A stretch of 26,527 nucleotides of DNA from an uncultured Oscillospiraceae bacterium (GCA_900754605.1 CAAEDK010000020.1:1-26527); one strand, 5' to 3'. Numbered from the stretch's first letter, positions 7,162 to 14,910 are shown. The notes: a model not told the origin generated them from the sequence alone. Numbers and translations: made by a program.

Positions 7162-9804
7162 ATGGCGCCGACAACATCAAGACAAACCATTGAGAAGAAA
7201 CAGGGAAAGCTCTCGATCTTCGTCAGCTATTTCTCTGGGACTGGGAAACGCTATCGGATGCTACAGGAAGCAAAGCGGATGCAGCAGGAAGGTGCAGATG
7301 TTGTCATCGGTGCGCTTTCCTGTGACTCATGGACTGAAACAGGGGCGATTGCAAATCAGCTTGAGCGGCTGCCCTGTAGACAAATGCCCCGAAATGATTG
7401 CATGGAGGAAGAATTAGATTTGGATGCCTGCCTGAAGCGTCATCCAGACTTGATTCTAATCGACGATCTCTCCCACCTGAATGCAGATGAAGCCCGTCAT
7501 ATGCGGCGCTATCAGGATGTTGAAGAGCTTTTGAAAGCCGGAATCGATGTCTATACGACTCTGGATATCTCTCACATTGAAAGTATTCAGGAAACGATCT
7601 CCTCAGTGACTGGTTCCTCTGTGCCGGATCGAATACCAGACCGGATTTTTGATCGTGCCGCTCAGGTAGAGTTTGTTGATATGGAGCCGGAGCTGCTTCA
7701 GCAGCGTCTCCTCCAACAGGATAGGACAGATCTGCTGGCTGGGTATACCGTAGCGCAGCTGAGCGCCTTACGCGAGATCGGCCTTCGACGCTGTGCAGAC
7801 CGGGCTGCCCTTTCTGTCCGTGGACCACAGGACAAAATAGAGTACCTGTCCCACGACCATATTCTGGTCTGCCTATCATCGTCTCCTTCGAACGAGAAGA
7901 TCATCCGTACTGCGGCCCGCATGGCCGGAGCCTTTCGGTGCAGCTTTACAGCGTTGTTCGTAGAAACAAAAGCTTTCCAGTGGGTGGCAAAAGATGATAA
8001 AGACCGACTTCAATCCAATATCCATCTGGCGCAGCAGCTGGGTGCTTCCATCGAAACAGTCTATGGAGACGATGTCGCCTACCAAATCGCAGAATTTTCC
8101 CGCATGGCAGGCGTTACAAAAATCGTACTTGGCCGAAGCGGCGTCCATCATGCCTTATTTCGAAAGCCGTCTTTAACGGAGCGGCTGATTGAGTTGATGC
8201 CGGAGCTGGACATTCATATCATCCCCGACAGCGGAGTGGATCATCACTTCTCTGCACGGCGTAAAGAGTTTGCACATCCCCCCAGCATCTCCATTCTGGA
8301 TCTGCTGAAAAGCGCAATGATCCTTGTCCTTGCCACCTTGATTGGGCTTTTGTTTTACCACTGGGGGTTCACGGAAGCCAATATCATCACCCTTTATATC
8401 TTGGGCGTGATGTTAGTCTCTATTTCCACAAAAAGTTCTGTTTGCAGCTTGATTGCATCCATTGCCAGTGTTCTGACTTTCAATTTTTTCTTTACAGTGC
8501 CCCGTTTCTCCCTTCATGCCTATGACAGCGGGTATCCAGTTACCTTTCTGGTCATGTTTCTTGCCTCACTTATAACTGGCTCTCTGGCATCCAAGCTCAA
8601 GCTGCACGCAAAACGGTCTGCGGAGGTGGCTTGGCGTACGAAGCTGCTGTTTGAAACAAACCAGAGACTCCAAAAAGCCAGTTCCTATAAAGAGATCCTT
8701 TCTATTACTGCAAAGCAGTTACTGAAGATCTTCCGGCGGGATATTATCGTATATCCGATGGAAAATGGCAAGCTGGCGGTTCCAGAGATCTTCCTGACAG
8801 ATCTCGAAACATCTTCCGCCGCACGGTATACCACACAAAAAGAAATGGATGTGGCTCAATGGGTCGTCATCAACAACAAGCGGGCAGGCGCAGGAACGGA
8901 GACCTTTTCGGACGCCAGTTGTATCTACCTGTCCATCCGGACCGGGGATATTGTATATGGTGTCATGGGCATCGCCGCAGCGGATGATCCATTGGATTCC
9001 TTTGAGACAAGCATCCTGCTTTCTGTCCTGGGCGAATGCGCTCTGGCCATGGAGAACCAGAAAAATCTAGAGGAAAAGGAAGCTGCTGCGATTTTGGCGA
9101 AGAATGAACAGCTTCGCGCCAATCTGCTCCGGTCTATCTCCCATGACCTACGAACCCCGCTGACCTCAATTTCCGGAAATGCAAGTAATCTGCTCTCTAA
9201 TGGAAACCTGTTTGATGCCAAGACCAAAGAACAGATGTGTACAGACATCTATGATGACGCCATGTGGCTGATCGACTTGGTAGAAAATCTCTTGTCTGTC
9301 AGCCGGCTGGAGGACGGCAGGATGAACCTTCATATTTCAACGGAGCTGATCGATGAGGTCGTGGCGGAAGCTTTGCGTCATATCAACCGCAAATATGTGG
9401 AGTATGATTTGCATATTCAAAGCAGCGAGGAGTATCTTCTGGCCCAGATTGACGCTAAGTTGATCGTGCAGGTCCTCATCAATCTGATTAACAACGCCAT
9501 CAAGTATACCCCCCCTGGCACAGAGATTGATATTGAATGGAAACGTTGCAGAGCATGGATCGAGATATCTGTCTCTGATACGGGACCGGGAGTACCAGAG
9601 CAGGCAAAGCCTCACATCTTCGATATGTTTTACAGCGCATCGGATCAGATTGCAGACAGCCGCCGCAGCATGGGACTTGGTCTGGCCCTGTGCAAATCCA
9701 TCGTCAATGCACACGGTGGGGAGATCACCGTGGCCGATCGCTGCCCTCATGGAGCCATTTTCACATTTTCAGTACCAGCAGGGGAGGTAGAATTACATGA
9801 ATAA
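7162..9804 (+). CDS. kdpD: KdpD, membrane sensor histidine kinase for K+ homeostasis
   Basis: Senses K+ status and phosphorylates KdpE. Domain order: KdpD domain (about 14-215) with a Walker B LILIDDLSH and the VEELLKAGIDVYTTLD block; USP-like domain from about 231; four membrane helices (DUF4118) at about 376-480; GAF-like region about 500-630; HisKA with phospho-acceptor H661 in ISHDLRTPL; HATPase_c with an N box NLINNAIKY (774-782), DTGPGVPE and GLGLAL. Two details stand out. The Walker A is SYFSGTGKR, with Ser for the first Gly and Arg for the final Thr/Ser. The USP domain carries SSS, 20 residues, then FTALF, matching the c-di-AMP motif known from S. aureus KdpD. GGGAGGGA precedes the ATG. 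kdpE overlaps its end by eight bases. Confidence 0.97.
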   Translation: MAPTTSRQTIEKKQGKLSIFVSYFSGTGKRYRMLQEAKRMQQEGADVVIGALSCDSWTETGAIANQLERLPCRQMPRNDCMEEELDLDACLKRHPDLILIDDLSHLNADEARHMRRYQDVEELLKAGIDVYTTLDISHIESIQETISSVTGSSVPDRIPDRIFDRAAQVEFVDMEPELLQQRLLQQDRTDLLAGYTVAQLSALREIGLRRCADRAALSVRGPQDKIEYLSHDHILVCLSSSPSNEKIIRTAARMAGAFRCSFTALFVETKAFQWVAKDDKDRLQSNIHLAQQLGASIETVYGDDVAYQIAEFSRMAGVTKIVLGRSGVHHALFRKPSLTERLIELMPELDIHIIPDSGVDHHFSARRKEFAHPPSISILDLLKSAMILVLATLIGLLFYHWGFTEANIITLYILGVMLVSISTKSSVCSLIASIASVLTFNFFFTVPRFSLHAYDSGYPVTFLVMFLASLITGSLASKLKLHAKRSAEVAWRTKLLFETNQRLQKASSYKEILSITAKQLLKIFRRDIIVYPMENGKLAVPEIFLTDLETSSAARYTTQKEMDVAQWVVINNKRAGAGTETFSDASCIYLSIRTGDIVYGVMGIAAADDPLDSFETSILLSVLGECALAMENQKNLEEKEAAAILAKNEQLRANLLRSISHDLRTPLTSISGNASNLLSNGNLFDAKTKEQMCTDIYDDAMWLIDLVENLLSVSRLEDGRMNLHISTELIDEVVAEALRHINRKYVEYDLHIQSSEEYLLAQIDAKLIVQVLINLINNAIKYTPPGTEIDIEWKRCRAWIEISVSDTGPGVPEQAKPHIFDMFYSASDQIADSRRSMGLGLALCKSIVNAHGGEITVADRCPHGAIFTFSVPAGEVELHE

Positions 9805-10498
9805 GCCTTTGATCTTAGTGGTTGAGGATGATCCAGCCATCCGCAGCCTGATTACCACCACATTGAAAGCCCACGATTACCGTTACTTGACTGCAATCAA
9901 TGGGGAGTCCGCAGTTTTGGAAGCATCCTCACATAATCCGGATATTGTTTTGTTGGACCTGGGCCTTCCGGATATAGACGGCGTAGAGGTGATCCGTCGG
10001 ATACGCACCTGGTCCAATCTCCCCATCATCGTCATCAGCGCCCGGAGCGAGGATACGGATAAGATCGACGCTCTGGACGCCGGTGCCGATGACTATCTAA
10101 CAAAGCCTTTCTCTGTGGAAGAGTTACTGGCCCGGCTTCGGGTCACCCAGCGCCGTCTGGATGCACAACAGGCGGGAGTCATGAATACAGACGCTGTTTT
10201 TACCAACGGAAAGCTAAAGGTGGATTATGCGGCTGGATGCGCTTTTCTGGACGGACAAGAGCTTCACCTGACACCCAGTGAATATAAGCTGCTGTGCCTG
10301 TTGTGTAAGAATGTGGGTAAGGTGCTGACCCATACCTTTATCACGCAGCAGATCTGGGGGCGAAGTTGGGAGAACGATATCGCATCCCTCCGAGTCTTTA
10401 TGGCAACCCTGAGAAAGAAGCTGGAGCAGGAACCCGGCTCTCCTCAGTATATCCAGACCCACATTGGCGTTGGATACCGCATGATGAAGGTGGAATGA
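9797..10498 (+). CDS. kdpE: KdpE, OmpR-family response regulator
   Basis: DNA-binding partner of KdpD that activates kdp transcription. The receiver domain (about 1-115) has the acidic pair EDD near residue 10, phospho-acceptor D54 in VLLDLGLPDIDG, and the conserved lysine K103 in LTKPF. The C-terminal winged helix (about 130-230) shows LTPSEYKLLCLLCKNVGKVLTH, the usual OmpR pattern, and ends with the typical YIQTHIGVGYRM. The length of 233 residues is normal. Its start ATG overlaps the last codons and stop of kdpD (ATGAATAA), so the pair is translationally coupled. A hairpin terminator lies about 110 bp downstream. Confidence 0.97.
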   Translation: MNKPLILVVEDDPAIRSLITTTLKAHDYRYLTAINGESAVLEASSHNPDIVLLDLGLPDIDGVEVIRRIRTWSNLPIIVISARSEDTDKIDALDAGADDYLTKPFSVEELLARLRVTQRRLDAQQAGVMNTDAVFTNGKLKVDYAAGCAFLDGQELHLTPSEYKLLCLLCKNVGKVLTHTFITQQIWGRSWENDIASLRVFMATLRKKLEQEPGSPQYIQTHIGVGYRMMKVE

Positions 10499-10596
10499 GC
10501 AGAACGTTCAAATTCTTTTCTGCCCTGGCTCCTCTGCTGAAAGAGCGGGACGAGGCGGAAGGAATATGCCGACTGCGGAAACCAATACAAAAGTGA
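10495..10596 (+). CDS. Possible 33-aa peptide overlapping the kdpE stop
   Basis: The ATG overlaps the kdpE stop as ATGA, a classic coupling arrangement, and the frame runs 33 codons (MSRTFKFFSALAPLLKERDE and on). It has no own ribosome binding site beyond sequence inside kdpE. It ends 14 bp before the kdpDE terminator. I do not recognise it. It may be a remnant of a third gene or chance. Listed with low confidence because of the overlap geometry. Confidence 0.25.
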   Translation: MSRTFKFFSALAPLLKERDEAEGICRLRKPIQK

Positions 10597-10610
10597 AGTT
10601 CTGTCCCCTC

Positions 10611-10647
10611 AAACGGAGTGTCTGCAAAAAGCGGGTGCTCCGTTTTT
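10611..10647 (+). terminator. Rho-independent terminator after kdpDE
   Basis: AAACGGAG (10611-10618) pairs with CTCCGTTT (10638-10645), followed by a short T run. The loop is long (19 bases). It lies about 110 bp after the kdpE stop and would end the kdpDE transcript. Confidence 0.7.
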
Positions 10648-10770
10648 CTGTCAAAAATGTGTCAACAGGATGCAATCCCCCCATACATAGTGGAAAGGAA
10701 AATCAGACGGCACCCAAAAAGTATGTCATATTCAAATATTCTCGGCAAGAGAAGTAGAAGGGTAGCGTAG

Positions 10771-11316
10771 TCCTTTCAGGAGCTGTCCCGGCGGCTGAGC
10801 CAAGCCTTTGTTATGCAGCGCAGCTTCTCCCAAAATACCGCCCACGAATTTTGCACGCCATTGGCAGTCCTAAAGACCCGAATCGGTCTGTTCCACGAGA
10901 AGAGGGACTTTGCGCCTCTGGCCAGCAACAAAGGTTCCGTCCTTCTGGTGAACGCTGCTCCCGGCACCATCACAGGCAGCAGGGAGCTGCTCCGCCGGGC
11001 GCTGTTCAATCTGGTGGAAAATGCGGTGAAGTACGGACCGGAGGACGGACAGGTACGGCTCTGTGCGGAATTGGATGGAACCGATATGGTCATCTCCGTG
11101 GCCGACCAGGGACCTTGTATCCCGCCGGAGCTGCGGGAGCGGATCTTTGAGCCCTTCTTCCGGGTGGATACCGCCCGCTCCCGTGAGCTGGGCGGCACTG
11201 GTCTGGGGCTGGCCTTGGTCCGGGCCATCGCGGAGGTCCACGGCGGCAGCGTGTGGGTGGAGGAACATCAGGCTGGCGGGAATCGATTTGTACTCCGGCT
11301 TCCGGCGGTGCTTTGA
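10771..11316 (+). pseudogene. Decayed sensor histidine kinase (C-terminal remnant)
   Basis: The frame opens after an in-frame TAG at 10768. It carries the tail of a HAMP-like linker, then an H box (NTAHEFCTPLAVLKTRI), then jumps directly to the region before the ATP-binding domain. The HATPase_c part is good: LFNLVENAVKYGPEDG (N box), a DQGPCIPPE G1 box, FEPFFR, and GGTGLGLALVRAIAEVHGG. The sensor domain, membrane spans and about 60 residues of the second dimerisation helix are missing, so it cannot be a normal kinase. The first ATG at 10813 has no convincing ribosome binding site. It is not a copy of kdpD; the sequence resembles generic two-component kinases. Position just left of the integrated element suggests local rearrangement. 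No partner response regulator is next to it. Confidence 0.8.
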
Positions 11317-11323
11317 TAGAAAT

Positions 11324-11434
11324 ATTACGTACAGCGTAGACCTATCTCACCATTATTTTTTTCATGACGTATAACGTAGAGCGAATGTAATCGAGCCCCT
11401 GGCTTGGTTCAGGAAAGTCTACGCTATACGTCAT
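11324..11434. repeat. Three copies of a 17-bp repeat, last two forming a long stem
   Basis: Copy 1 is ATTACGTACAGCGTAGA at 11324-11340, copy 2 ATGACGTATAACGTAGA at 11364-11380 (same strand), and copy 3 the inverted ATGACGTATAGCGTAGA at 11418-11434. Copies differ by one to three bases. Copies 1 and 2 start exactly 40 bp apart. Copies 2 and 3 form a 17-bp stem (one mismatch) around a 37-base loop, and copy 3 runs into a T run. That could be a terminator, but the third copy argues for a protein-binding or recombination site at the left edge of the integrated element. Confidence 0.7.
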
Positions 11435-11440
11435 TTTTTG

Positions 11441-11677
11441 TTTTGAGGGTGGTCAAAGGCAGGGGGATTTCTACATTCATTATGAAAGGAAATGTGGCGG
11501 AAAGATTTTCTCAAAAAATTTCTCAAAACTGGGTTGTGTTCTGCCCCGCTTTTTCTCCTGCTTTAATGAGGGGGCAGAGAAGATGACCTGGAATCTTGGA
11601 CAAGAGGAACCCGGAATGATCCAAAATCGAAGGCCATGCATCTTCCTTCTAGGAAAATAGAAAAAGGACGTGACATC
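11441..11677. other. Leader region of the integrated element
   Basis: A 237-bp stretch between the repeat cluster and the first element gene. It contains a possible 25-codon peptide from ATG 11584 to the stop at 11661 (starting MTWNLGQEEPG), preceded by a G-rich stretch, but nothing else supports it. No clear promoter with both hexamers was found by eye. Confidence 0.25.
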
Positions 11678-12253
11678 ATGATGAATGGATTAAAAAAGGA
11701 ACAGGCTCTTTTGGAAGCGGTCCAGTCTGCGGAAATGGCAGCCATCCGACTCCGGCAGTATGCCGCCGCAGAACTTACTGGTCGTCAAAGCGCCACATCT
11801 GTATCCGGGGAAGCGAAGGACATCACCTCTGTGGAATTCACAACAGAAGGCTGGCTCTCCCTGCTCCTGCCGGCGATGCTGCCGAAGCGCGCAGATGGAG
11901 ATCGCTCCCGATTTCTCGCCAGTCTGCTTCGGGATGCGATCCGGCGGGAATATCAGGAAACACTCCTCCCAAAGTTCCGTACCTGTGTGCTGGTCTATGA
12001 ACATATCTATGACATCAGTCGCAGCCACCGATTTATTGACCACGATAATCTGGAACTGAAGCACTGTCAGGATGTGCTGGAAGCGGCATTTCTGGTCAAC
12101 GACACCTCGCCCCTCTGCTCGGCCTTTCAGTGCAGCCACCGTGGAGAGAGTGACAGTACCCGTATCTGGATCCTGACGCCGGAGCAGTTCCCAGAGTGGT
12201 TGAAGCGTTATCCGGAGTGCTGGAAGAGTGGCACCGAAATCATGCAGCAATAG
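11678..12253 (+). CDS. Divergent RusA-like Holliday junction resolvase candidate
   Basis: A 191-residue element protein. The start is set by AAAGGA nine bases before ATG 11678; an upstream in-frame ATG at 11636 lacks a site. Residues 121-125 read DHDNL and residues 141-142 ND. In E. coli RusA the catalytic aspartates D70 and D72 lie in DLDNL and the third is D91; here D121, D123 and D142 have identical spacing (2 and 19). The strand before it (FRTCVLVYEHIY) and a strand after it (STRIWIL) fit the RusA fold order. The N-terminal 90 residues are unlike RusA, and similarity outside the motif is low, so this is an inference from motif geometry. Resolvase activity would fit beside a RepA-like helicase in a replicating element. 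Otherwise it is an uncharacterised Firmicute mobile-element protein. Confidence 0.6.
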   Translation: MMNGLKKEQALLEAVQSAEMAAIRLRQYAAAELTGRQSATSVSGEAKDITSVEFTTEGWLSLLLPAMLPKRADGDRSRFLASLLRDAIRREYQETLLPKFRTCVLVYEHIYDISRSHRFIDHDNLELKHCQDVLEAAFLVNDTSPLCSAFQCSHRGESDSTRIWILTPEQFPEWLKRYPECWKSGTEIMQQ

Positions 12254-12538
12254 CCATGAAAAACGATACCAAAATCTGTTTTAGGGAAGCTGCACATTTT
12301 CGGTGGTGTATTGGAGTGGAAAAGCCTTGATTTGCAAGGGATTCCGGGCGGATGGCTGAACCGCGTGTGGGTTTGCTTGGTATAAAAGATACGTGCCAGC
12401 GCAGGCAGCCTCTTTGGGGATGTTTACTGCTGTGAGAAAAGGCGTGTGGGGGACTGGGCAGCCTGTAAAAGGTGGTCCGTGTGGACAGGATCAAGGTGGT
12501 GGAGGAGTGGTCTGGTTGGTGCGAAGGAGGTATTCAAA
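12254..12538. promoter_or_regulatory. Intergenic region with an extended -10 promoter
   Basis: A 285-bp gap between two element genes. TGGTATAAA at 12378-12386 is an extended -10 candidate with no good -35. The last 60 bases before the next gene are rich in GGTGG-type repeats and end in AAGGAGG at about 12525. No convincing gene is seen in the gap. Confidence 0.35.
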
Positions 12539-13591
12539 ATGAAATTGCAAGTTGGGCAGTTCGGATTTCGTCTGTTGCTATTTGTGGGATATTGCGGAGA
12601 GGTTCCAATCTCTTTGGTACGGTGGATGGAAGGCTATTACGATTATAATCGCAGAGTGGTTACAGAATTGGTCCGGGCAGGGTATCTGAAGGAACGGATA
12701 TTCCGGGCAGAGCAGCGCCATGTGGTCCGCTCTCTGAGTTTGACCGAGGCGGGGTTGCGACAGATTCAGCATCTCTCTCCCAATCAGGCGGCGCAGATCC
12801 GACAGCATCTTCTGGCCCCAAAGGATGGGCAGGGAAACTGGCGGCGAACCCATCGTCTGCACAGGAATGCAGCCTGTCTGCTGGCTGCCATAAAACTTGG
12901 AGCCGTATGGATGCCGGGTAAATCGCAGGATGCAGCCAGGGGCAAGAAGTTGGTCTACTACAGTACCTATCACCTGGATAAGAAATCTGGCAAGGATAAC
13001 AAGTCCGCACGGGCGTCCGGGATCTTTGCAGATGAATACACCTACTATCCCGCCTACTATTTAGGAGATCGCAATATGCGCTGGAATACAGAAACGGAGC
13101 AGCTGTTGCGTGATCGGTTTGAACTGTCCGAAATCGGCAGAAATCTTCATTTCGGTGGCAATCTCCTTCTTGGAGATGATTGGGCCCTGGCAGAACGGAT
13201 CGTGCGTCATGCGAAGAATCCCCATAGCCGACTGATCCGCTTTACGCCTAGCAATACCTTTTACTATGGGACTCTGGATCGGCATGGAATCATGCTGCTT
13301 CAGGCAATCCTGGACGGCTATTATAGTTTCCAACTTCAAAAGTGGCTATACGAACGCTGCGGGTGTCCCGTGACCACGCTGCCAGGCTATCTCTTCCAAC
13401 TGGACGGAATCGGCAAGCCAGATCTCAACGGTGAGGAAAGCAATTACTTCTTTGATTTCCAGTTCTCCACGGCGAAGAAGATCTGCCCCTCTGATGCAAA
13501 CGTGGTTTCTATGCCCTCCGGCCTATTGGAGGATTTTGACACAGCGATTCGTACCGGTGAGGATGCAATCGGGCCATTACATGGCAGATAG
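12539..13591 (+). CDS. Winged-helix, replication-relaxation-like element protein
   Basis: A 350-residue protein. ATG 12539 is chosen because AAGGAGG lies eight bases upstream; the longer frame from 12446 has no site. The N-terminus (about 8-75) looks like a winged helix: a LLLFVGYCGEVPISLVRW helix-turn stretch, a YDYNRRVVTELVRAGYLKER recognition helix and wing, then a SLTEAGL turn. A linker with RTHRLHRNA leads into an alpha/beta C-terminal part with aromatic-rich segments (YTYYPAYYLG, TFYYGTLDRHG). This layout resembles replication-relaxation or MobC-like proteins of Gram-positive mobile elements, but the match is by pattern only. It lies 33 bp before the helicase gene and probably acts in replication control or DNA binding. 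Confidence 0.65.
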   Translation: MKLQVGQFGFRLLLFVGYCGEVPISLVRWMEGYYDYNRRVVTELVRAGYLKERIFRAEQRHVVRSLSLTEAGLRQIQHLSPNQAAQIRQHLLAPKDGQGNWRRTHRLHRNAACLLAAIKLGAVWMPGKSQDAARGKKLVYYSTYHLDKKSGKDNKSARASGIFADEYTYYPAYYLGDRNMRWNTETEQLLRDRFELSEIGRNLHFGGNLLLGDDWALAERIVRHAKNPHSRLIRFTPSNTFYYGTLDRHGIMLLQAILDGYYSFQLQKWLYERCGCPVTTLPGYLFQLDGIGKPDLNGEESNYFFDFQFSTAKKICPSDANVVSMPSGLLEDFDTAIRTGEDAIGPLHGR

Positions 13592-13624
13592 TTTTGATTT
13601 TTGATATGAATGGAGTTCGTAACG

Positions 13625-14716
13625 ATGTTTGAACATGAAATTATGACTGCGGGTGAATTGCTGGACAAGCAGTTACCCTCGAAGCCCATAGTAGTAGAAG
13701 GAATGCTGCCCACCGGCACCTATATCCTAGCCGGCACTCCGAAAATCGGAAAATCCTTTTTTGCAACTCAACTTTGCTGGAGCGTGGCGGAAGGAGTTCC
13801 CTTTCTGGAAATGCCAACACGGAAATCAACCGTGCTGTATATGACATTGGAGGATACCAGAGAACGGTTACAAGCACGTTTGGTGAGAATGTTTGGCACG
13901 GAATGGGCCGGGGATGACCTGCACCTGCTGTTCCAGGTAGAGCAGCGGGGAGAGGCCTTGCTCCCACAGCTTCATGACTTTGTATTTGATCACCCGGAGA
14001 CCAGATTGATTGTGATCGACACCTTACAGAGGATCCGCGAGGATACCGGGGCATCTTTCAGTTATAAATGCGATTATGAGACGATCACGCCATTGAAGAC
14101 TTTTTCGGATGCACATGACGTTGCGCTGATTGTAGTGCATCATACCCGAAAGCAAACGGAAGATGAAAATCCGTTCAATCAAATTTCTGGGACCAACGGC
14201 CTGCTGGGGGCTGCGGATGGGGCATTTTTACTGCACCGGGAAAAGAATGAAGTTTTCCTGGAGCAGAGTGTCCGTGATATGCCTGGCCAGCGGTATGTGC
14301 TTTCCTTCAACAGAGAACGCTGTATCTGGGAACTGGTCCGAAAGGAATTGGATACGATCCAAGAACCTCCCGAACCGGTATTGGAGGTCATCGCTCAGAT
14401 TGTGGGCGATGGCTGCTGGGCGGGTACTGCAACAGAGTTGATGCGTCTGGTCAAGGAAATTGAGCCTACTCTGGAAAATAAGCCTAATGCGTTGACGCGG
14501 AGACTCAACACACTGACAGCGAGGCTGGAGAGAGAGTATGGGATTCTCTACCGCAATCACAGGAGCAGTAAGCGGAGGGGAATCACATTTTCCCAGAAAA
14601 TGATGGATGACAGTAATGACGCAAATGACGATATAGCCCCCGCTGGGGAGGAACCGTCATTACCGTCATTAGCGTCATTAGCGTCACAGGAAGGCGGTGA
14701 GATTGATGCCGTCTGA
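13625..14716 (+). CDS. RepA-like (AAA_25) replicative helicase/ATPase
   Basis: A 363-residue RecA-fold ATPase of the RepA/DnaB-like type found in plasmids, phages and integrative elements. Walker A is GTPKIGKS at residues 37-44. Walker B is LIVIDT with D132. The sensor strand is LIVVHHTRK, and the segment GTNGLLGAADGAFLL is typical of RepA-type helicases. The C-terminus (about 255-325) looks like a winged helix ending in a basic SSKRRG. The last 35 residues are Asn/Asp/Ser-rich because the DNA there consists of 9-bp repeats. ATG 13625 is preferred over 13610 since GGAG lies nine bases before it. The excisionase gene overlaps its 3' end by 11 bp. It is the likely replication protein of the element. 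Confidence 0.85.
   Translation: MFEHEIMTAGELLDKQLPSKPIVVEGMLPTGTYILAGTPKIGKSFFATQLCWSVAEGVPFLEMPTRKSTVLYMTLEDTRERLQARLVRMFGTEWAGDDLHLLFQVEQRGEALLPQLHDFVFDHPETRLIVIDTLQRIREDTGASFSYKCDYETITPLKTFSDAHDVALIVVHHTRKQTEDENPFNQISGTNGLLGAADGAFLLHREKNEVFLEQSVRDMPGQRYVLSFNRERCIWELVRKELDTIQEPPEPVLEVIAQIVGDGCWAGTATELMRLVKEIEPTLENKPNALTRRLNTLTARLEREYGILYRNHRSSKRRGITFSQKMMDDSNDANDDIAPAGEEPSLPSLASLASQEGGEIDAV
14614..14686. repeat. Opposed 9-bp iteron-like repeats inside the helicase 3' end
   Basis: TAATGACG (14614) and AAATGACG (14623) face three CGTCATTA units at 14655, 14664 and 14673 plus a partial CGTCA at 14682. All are on a 9-bp register, and the two groups are in inverted orientation around a 24-bp spacer. 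The repeats are in frame with the gene, so they encode Asn-Asp and Ser-Leu runs. Iterons of this type often mark replication origins or Rep/Xis binding sites; here that is inferred from layout and from location beside the helicase. Confidence 0.75.
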
Positions 14717-14906
14717 GAATATTCCTGTTTGGGAGAAGGCTAATCTTAGTCTGGAGGAAGCAGCAGCCTACTTTGGGATTGGGGTGAACAAACTCCGGGA
14801 TATGACCAATGATGAAAATTGTCCGTTTGTACTTTGGAATGGGAGCAAGCGGTTGATCAAGAGAAAAGCGTTCGAGAAATATTTGGAGTCTGCATATTCG
14901 ATTTGA
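14706..14906 (+). CDS. xis: Excisionase-type small DNA-binding protein
   Basis: A 66-residue protein with the MerR/excisionase-like winged-helix pattern: LSLEEAAAYFGIGVNKLRDM (helix-turn-helix), then CPFVLWNGSKRLIKRKAFEKYL (wing and last helix), which is the Tn916 Xis/HTH_17 layout. ATG 14706 is chosen over GTG 14697 because AGGAAGG is 11 bases before the ATG but only two before the GTG. It overlaps the helicase gene by 11 bp and precedes the integrase by 76 bp. Expected role: directing integrase toward excision and regulating int. Confidence 0.85.
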   Translation: MPSENIPVWEKANLSLEEAAAYFGIGVNKLRDMTNDENCPFVLWNGSKRLIKRKAFEKYLESAYSI

Positions 14907-14910
14907 TAAG

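Noticed and set aside
11404..11586. 60-codon plus-strand frame across the 17-bp repeat stem
   Set aside because: It begins inside the hairpin loop, has no ribosome binding site and no recognisable protein pattern.
12446..12538. N-terminal extension of the winged-helix gene
   Set aside because: The extra 31 codons have no ribosome site at their start, while AAGGAGG sits before ATG 12539 where the winged-helix pattern begins.
14614..14686. Short regular repeats as a possible CRISPR array
   Set aside because: Units are 8-9 bp with no unique spacers and lie inside a coding frame. No cas genes are present.
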